A DNA stretch of 64,000 bases from Silene latifolia (taxonomy: Eukaryota; Streptophyta; Magnoliopsida; Caryophyllales; Caryophyllaceae), in assembly GCF_048544455.1 (NCBI RefSeq), contig NC_133535.1, forward strand, positions 85,250,120-85,314,119. Direction: 5' to 3'. This document shows positions 58,842 through 64,000 of the stretch, piece after piece. A model generated the notes under the pieces. That model was not told the origin of the DNA and made no database searches. It saw only the letters and a program-made list of their open reading frames with translations. A program made the position numbers and the translations under genes. Positions within the stretch are counted from its first letter, which is position 1. Every line of letters begins with the position of its first letter.

Positions 58842-59454
58842 TGATGGGGCATATTCGCACCGACCGACCAAGTCAACATATTGAGCAAGGTCAAAGATAT
58901 CCACAAAGAAGTCAATGACTTAGACGACCTGGCCGATGCGCCCATCGGCTGCCAACTGGTCCCGCATGACAACCGCCAAATAGGAACACATACCCGCGTA
59001 CTCATATCCAAGACCCCTCGGCGGTGAGTCACCGGGGCCCGCCGGCCACCCATAGGTCCCTCGGCGAGGGGTAGATCGATCTTTTCCACCTGCTAGCCAC
59101 TTGGCCACTTGGCCACTACGTGACAAAAGGTGAAGTCTTATAAATACTCCTCAACCTTCATTGAGGAGGATCCAATCCGAATACACAACTTAACCTAAAT
59201 ACACTATTCATCTGGTATAATCTTCCTTATCTCTCTACAATATACTCCTAGCCAATTAGCATACAACTTATACATCTAAGTTTACGACTTGGGCGTCGGA
59301 GTGGGTACGCTGGCTCAAAGCCAAGCCCTCGCCTGTTCATTGTTGCAGGAGAGGCCGAGAGGAACGATTAAGTCCAAGGGAGAATCCAACTCAAGACATT
59401 ATTCAACAAGCCACGGGTGGTAACTATACTTGCTCTGGAATTACACCCGGAACA
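58842..59454 (+). repeat. 3' LTR of the Retand-like element
   Basis: It matches 51244-51856 but shows many single-base losses, for example TTCTGCACC to TTCGCACC and CCAGAATAC to CCGAATAC. It is followed by the TSD GTAAG. Confidence 0.92.
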
Positions 59455-59933
59455 GTAAGAATTATATAAATAAATGAATCAAAAGATCGTTACAAGATCG
59501 ATACCATGTAAAAGACGGGTTGTTGCTACAAGACTAACAAGAGAGCATACCCAGCCCATCACCATCTATTAACGGCCCAAACCCCTAGCTCATGGACCAG
59601 ACAACAAAACAACAAAGCAATAATCCCAATTACAATAACAAAAACCTAGAAATCCTCTTGTCATCTCCCTTCCTTCATCTTCTCGAATTCTCCTTGTGTT
59701 TCCCTGAATTCAATCATTGATTTAGTCAATTTAGAAGTCGTTGGATCCATCGTTCAACTTTGCGAGCAACAGGAAACTTGATTGTGTTTGGGAATCTATC
59801 TTTTTCTTTTTAACTCTTTTAATTTTTTAATTTTTTTTTTTTAAAAAAAACGATAATGCAAGAAAAGATGACCTTTTGAGGCACTGTTTAAGGCAATTGT
59901 TGATGATGGCTAGGGAATACTGTATTAACGAAG
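59455..59933. other. Intergenic stretch between the Retand-like element and the WAK-like gene
   Basis: No gene is seen. It includes a T/A-rich run (59805-59850). No kinase-domain sequence was found here. Confidence 0.5.
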
Positions 59934-60863
59934 TTAAAAAAGGGAAAACAGAAAAATGAGAGTGAAAGAGAAAAGATTAGTGTAAAAGGGTGTGGTAGAA
60001 GGTCCTTTGAAAGCTTGAGAGAATGGAGGCAGAGGCAGACCTTGAAAGCCATTAAATAGTGAAAAAGTGTTATTAAGAGATCCTTGTGGGAAGAAGCAAA
60101 TAGGTTCACCCAATGTATGATTAAATCCACATCTTCCCTTTGCAGCAGAGCAAACTTGGCATTCACGACTCTCATCAATCCTCCATTTTAACTCAAAACC
60201 TTTAGTAACAACGTCACTTAAACTTCCTGTACCTTTGTCAAGATCCGCTACCACCGTCTTAAACACGGGAATATCAATTTTGATCGCACACATATTACTA
60301 AGCTTGTCCTTCCATTTCTTGTCTATGGCCACAAAGTTGAGGTCGCTTGTGAAGTTGGTAGAGGTTGGATCAATATAACCATTTAACGGACAAGTAAAAC
60401 CAAATGGTGCAATTTCACCTTGTCGTCTTTCACAATTATAGAATAGGGATGCATTTTCGGAATTAGATGTGAAGTTGAAGAGGGTTAAATCCAAGGTAGT
60501 GTTGGTCAACTCGGATTCCATTGTTGGACAAGGTCCTTGAACAAATTGTTGTTTTGATATAGTTAAGATGTTGGATTTGTAATTGATCTTAAGTACATTG
60601 TATATCTCCTTTTTAATCTCAATGGTTAGAGAATTTCCTTGACATTCCAGAGCGAAACCTGGATGACCGCAGTAGTTGAACCGAGTTGCATCCCAGAAAG
60701 GATATCTGATATCTATGGATGGACCGCATGTTGAGTTGAGAGGAGCACAGCTTGCATATTGTTCATCTACATATGCAGATGATAATGGATAAATCAATTT
60801 GTTGAATATTAGAATAATTATGGAAATTATACACGAAAACCCTTTTTGGTTACGTTGAAACAT
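59934..60863 (-). CDS. Wall-associated-kinase-type extracellular protein without kinase (LRK10L/WAK-like)
   Basis: This is a single open frame of 309 residues. Residues 1-30 form a hydrophobic signal peptide. CAPLNSTCGPSIDIRYPFW and YCGHPGFALEC mark the GUB_WAK_bind domain (about residues 38-105), thought to contact cell-wall pectin. GFELKWRIDESRECQVCSAA and CGFNHTLGEPICFF mark the WAK_assoc domain (about 225-265). Several NxT/S glycosylation sites are present. The usual transmembrane segment and Ser/Thr kinase are absent. The protein ends in a hydrophobic tail (NLFSFTLIFLFSLF) after small residues, which could be a GPI-anchor signal. It could be a stand-alone secreted or anchored protein, or the first exon of a receptor kinase whose kinase exons were lost; the Retand-like insertion is only 0.5 kb downstream. 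Confidence 0.85.
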   Translation of the reverse strand: MFQRNQKGFSCIISIIILIFNKLIYPLSSAYVDEQYASCAPLNSTCGPSIDIRYPFWDATRFNYCGHPGFALECQGNSLTIEIKKEIYNVLKINYKSNILTISKQQFVQGPCPTMESELTNTTLDLTLFNFTSNSENASLFYNCERRQGEIAPFGFTCPLNGYIDPTSTNFTSDLNFVAIDKKWKDKLSNMCAIKIDIPVFKTVVADLDKGTGSLSDVVTKGFELKWRIDESRECQVCSAAKGRCGFNHTLGEPICFFPQGSLNNTFSLFNGFQGLPLPPFSQAFKGPSTTPFYTNLFSFTLIFLFSLF

Positions 60864-61051
60864 TTAGATGCAATTTTTCATTTGATTAGTTCTATTGATG
60901 AAGAGTTGTTGCATAGAGGTATGTATGTGTCTTGTGTATGACTCTGTCCAAATTCTCCTTTATTCTTTTGCTACAAGAAAATAAGGAATATTTTTCTTAA
61001 ATCTAGGTCAACCCAAAGTATTTACAAAAATAGTCTATTTCAAACTAATTA

Positions 61052-61141
61052 CCCCTCCAAAAACTAATGTTCTTCCCATTTCATTAAAATATTACTCACA
61101 TATAATAAAGAAATGGGAAGAACATTAGTTTTTAGAGAGAG
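61052..61141. mobile_element. Small foldback MITE
   Basis: A perfect 24-bp inverted repeat (61059-61082 and 61110-61133) surrounds a 27-bp loop, with CCCCTCC and GAGAGAG ends and TA on both sides (61050-61051 and 61142-61143). Confidence 0.7.
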
Positions 61142-61397
61142 TACAAGAAATGGGTCAACGTCATCGTGAAAAATGGAGTATTTAAGAAAAGGTGGAAAAA
61201 TAAGGGTAAAGAGGAAAAAAAATAGATCAGCCATGTAATTGTGGGTTGATAGGTAAAGTATGTAATGACATTTTGTGTAAAATATAAAATTGGTATAAAG
61301 ATAACTCGGTAATATTGTGAGCCAAATAAGAAATGTTACCTTTAGTATGGATCGTCCGTTTATAATAAGTGCTATCTTTGGTCTAGATCGGAGGGAG
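61142..61397. mobile_element. Stowaway-like MITE related to the one at 37511-50336
   Basis: Its reverse complement follows the MITE at 50073-50336 block by block (ACACAAAATG, CAACCCACAATTA, TCTTTACCCTTA, TCTTAAATAC). It ends GGAGGGAG followed by TA. The left end lacks a good inverted repeat and abuts the small foldback MITE. Confidence 0.75.
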
Positions 61398-61452
61398 TAG
61401 CGACCAGTGTGAATGTGTTTTTGAAAAAATATAGATAATATGGGGACTATGG

Positions 61453-61560
61453 GAGTCGCTGGCAACAACAACAACATCAGAGCCTTAATCCCAAAATGAT
61501 TTGGGGTCGGCTGACATGAATCATCCTTTAGAAGGGTTCTAAAATCAAATTCCGGATTTC
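61453..61560. repeat. SINE-like interspersed repeat fragment
   Basis: GGCAACAACAACAACATCAG, then CCTTAATCCCAAAATGATTTGGGGTCGGC with a gap, is a phrase seen scattered through many plant genomes and resembles the 3' part of Au-type SINEs. No RNA polymerase III boxes were assigned. Confidence 0.4.
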
Positions 61561-62451
61561 TTTTATAAAAACTTAAAATTTAAATCAAGAGAAAAGATTA
61601 AAACGCTTTTGAAAACCGAAATAGAATTAAGGATCCGGAATGCCTTAAAAGTAAACAAAGTAAAATATATAAGAAAGTGGTTGGTAAAAAAGTGTAATAA
61701 ATTAGAGAAGAGCAAATGATTAAATTTGTAAATTAAATAAAAAACGCCGGCAAACTTTAGGAAATTTTCCTCATTCTTCTATCTTTATAGTGCAGTAATT
61801 AACCATCCATCATGCACAACCATGTTTTTGTTTTTTAGCCTTTCTTTACTCCTCACCCACCATTCATAGAAAGTCTGAAATGGCTCCCAAGAAGTATACA
61901 CAATTCCACATAATGTTGCTATATATGGGGTTATTAATTTTATGTAGATTTGCTGATATATTTCTGGATAACAAATACAACCAACTTCACTGTTGCTATA
62001 TATATAAAATATAAATATATATTTTTCTTCTAAACCAATGTAGCCACTAACTCAACATTTGGACCTCAAGTCCTGTTCAAATGATAAAGACCAGGCTGAC
62101 TAACTTTCCAAGTCCAATCTTCGTGTCTCGCACACTTGAGGATCGGAAACTTGCTCATTTGAGTGGATCAAGCTATTACGGTGCAGACTTGACTTCGTGG
62201 TATAGCTGTGTGTGAATTTGTTTGAATTTGTCTTTCAGTCTTCGAATCTGAATGTCCCAAACAAAGAGTTAGTCTCCTAAGATTGACAATTAACAAGGGT
62301 CGGATTTAATTTATTAATGGGTAAATGAAGCAGTGTGTGAGACACTCTTTTGAGATGTATCTAAACAAATCCATATGCTGCCTCATCATGTAATTCCAAA
62401 TGACAATACTCGGGAAAGAGAGAAAAAAGGACTCAAAATGTGTTAGCATAC
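61561..62451. other. Intergenic/3' flank of the ARC5-like gene
   Basis: It is AT-rich. No supported gene lies here. A possible terminal exon of the neighbouring gene (62361-62408, acceptor AG at 62410-62409, 15 codons then TAG) is weak. Confidence 0.4.
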
Positions 62452-64000
62452 CCTTCTAAGTTCGATGTCAACATCTCGCTTACGCTGGTCTAAACAGCTT
62501 CTCAAACTAGAAATATCGAAGATGCTGTCCACATTATTTTCAAAATTACATTCCAAGTCTTCACGCAAGAGTGTCGGGAGCTTGTCTACTATCGGCATTA
62601 ACAAAAAGCAATTGAACTACAAAGAGAGGATAAAATCAAATTAGAACAAACAATTACATTACACAAGTGTTTCAAAGGCGAAGGAGAATACCCATAATGA
62701 AAATTACTTTGGAAATAAGAACGTACGAGTACAAGTTAGTGAAATTTTTTACTTCATTCATCACTAAATAGCCAAAGAATAGTGGGTCCTTGGCTCTATA
62801 GAAATTTAGGAAACGTAATCAACACAATTTAATCAGTATTTAGATGAAAAGAGTATAATTTTGCAATGGAACTGAAAATTAACACAAAGGAGAAGAATAA
62901 TGATAACCTTCAATTCTGCAGATGCCAAAAAGTATTCTTTAATCCCATGAAAAATTTGCTGAACTAAAGCATAGACGATCCTCTCAGAAGAAGGAGCAAG
63001 TCTCCTATTCCAAAGGGTGTTATCGAGCAGGTCCGCCAGCCTGGTCTCCGTCATCTGGGCGGAGTTACCAGAGTCGACCCCAGGAACTAAGTGGCTTGAT
63101 TTTGCACCTGATTTTGGTTTATTCTCTGGCTTTTCATTGACTATTGAATCTTGGGAAACAATAGAAGAAGAAATCAAGGAAGGGTCTGTTCCACTTGCCC
63201 CAAAGGAATCCAAGAAATGACGTAAACCAGCCCGGTTCTGCAAAAGTATTAAGGGTTTTATAACATATTGTCCTACAAGGGTTATCAAACCTAGGTAGCT
63301 TTAATCCTTAGTGAAGAATAGAGACCAGAGTGTTGCATTAGGTGATCACTATTTTATTTTCCTACTCTTATTTACATTTTTTTCAGATTCAGAAATATTC
63401 CATTTACACCAACTAATCTCATCTGAAAAACAACGTTCAGTGACCATAAAACATCGACATCCCCACACATCCATCTAAATATATTGTATTTTAGGAGAAA
63501 TAAACAATTCTAATCAGCTGATATTACCTTGTTATGTAGGGACCAAGATACATAGCGTGTAGTGCTCACCAGATCTTCCATACACCTGTCGACAATAATC
63601 TGTCAAAGAAGAACCCAAACTCTGGGGCAAATAGCCAACGAGAAGAACAGCATACTCTCAATATTGTGATAACATTGGAAGATGTTATGATAATGAAATC
63701 TCAGATAGTTAAAATTTTACAAGTCATGATCACGATCATCACCTACAAATTGTTATACAACATTATTGTCAAACCATGAAAACAAGTCTAAGCCACGTCT
63801 ATAAAGGGGAGAGAGAACTGTTGCATCGTTTGTAGTTCAGTTCGAGGAACGGGTTGGAATTCGTAATTTTCTACCTCCCTGAGCTGGGTTCAAATAGAAT
63901 ATTGTCCTGGTGAACTGTTTTCCATTGCATTTGAAACTTTACCCAAGAAAAATGTAAGAAAAAAAATATTCAACCAACTCTACCTAGTGCTTACATACTG
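62452..64000 (-). CDS. ARC5: ARC5/DRP5B-like dynamin, C-terminal exons (gene continues beyond right edge)
   Basis: Three exons with canonical splice sites are visible on the minus strand. Exon 63585-63528 encodes CMEDLVSTTRYVSWSLHNK. Exon 63237-62908 (110 codons) starts NRAGLRHFLDSFG and includes ETRLADLLDNTLWNRRLAPS and a GIKEYFLASAELK end. Exon 62616-62452 (55 codons) starts FNCFLLMPIVDKLP and ends DVDIELRR before GTATGC. These match the C-terminal stalk/GED-side part of ARC5 (DRP5B), a dynamin that constricts the chloroplast outer envelope after recruitment by PDV proteins. All three exons join in phase and have no stops. The usual last tail after ELRR was not found. Reading through the donor gives a stop after two codons (TAA at 62445-62443). 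The upstream GTPase exons lie outside the window. Confidence 0.88.

Larger units (their letters stand above)
51244..59454 (+). mobile_element. Retand/Tat-like LTR retrotransposon without RT or INT, with antisense gene
   Basis: LTRs 51244-51856 and 58842-59454 are both 613 bp and are flanked by GTAAG (51239-51243 and 59455-59459). The PBS is at 51859 and the PPT at about 58829-58841. On the plus strand there is gag and a broken protease (51955-54055). RT, RNase H and INT are absent. A six-copy 112-bp tandem array (54496-55172) stands in the middle. The 3' half holds a minus-strand gene of the type known as an antisense ORF in Tat-lineage elements such as Retand of Silene. The element would depend on other copies for pol. 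Confidence 0.88.

Overview
This 64 kb window is plant nuclear DNA. It is dominated by LTR retrotransposons of the Ty3/gypsy superfamily, stacked inside one another. Ordinary genes appear only in the last 4.5 kb. The presence of Athila, Tekay/Del chromovirus and Tat/Retand-type elements, Stowaway-like MITEs and an ARC5-like dynamin gene points to a dicot. Caryophyllaceae (Silene relatives) is a guess based on the Retand-like element with an antisense ORF.

Layout. (1) 1-10802: a Tat/Ogre-like non-autonomous element, cut by the left edge. It has 2.4 kb LTRs and only a gag-like ORF with a duplicated zinc-knuckle module. It sits in the 5' leader of (2), a plus-strand Tekay chromovirus (10803-36682) with gag, PR, RT, RNase H, integrase and chromodomain. 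That element is broken by stops, has an RT deletion and is split inside its integrase. (3) The splitting insert is 14774-34078, flanked by the duplication TGATA. It has Tekay-type LTRs, but its only coding content is an Athila-type ORF1 (env-like position) protein. (4) A nearly complete Athila (20849-33523, minus strand) sits inside the 5' LTR of (3). To its right is an 87-bp relic of a second Athila copy. (5) The whole stack interrupts an LTR whose right end is 36683-37506. (6) A Stowaway-like MITE (37511-50336) is interrupted by a second Athila (37521-50067, TSD TCCGT). This Athila has gag-PR and an intact 538-codon ORF1 but no RT or integrase. It carries a solo LTR (43118-44538, TSD ATGTT). 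(7) 51244-59454 is a Retand-like element (TSD GTAAG) without RT or integrase. It has a six-copy 112-bp tandem array and an antisense gene with its own TATA, G-box and intron. (8) 59455-64000 holds a WAK/LRK10L-type extracellular-domain gene, two small MITEs, a SINE-like fragment and the 3' exons of an ARC5/DRP5B-like chloroplast-division gene running off the right edge.

How the parts relate. Four of the elements lack part or all of pol and would depend on enzymes supplied in trans. Two of the three pol-less elements beyond the Tat-like one kept an accessory ORF (Athila ORF1), and the third kept the antisense ORF. Every LTR family seen here carries short self-complementary CpG-containing motifs, usually repeated, with a different sequence in each family. 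In one Athila the motif cluster lies in frame in gag. All boundaries were read by eye from repeated ends, PBS/PPT signals and target-site duplications; no alignment or database search was run.
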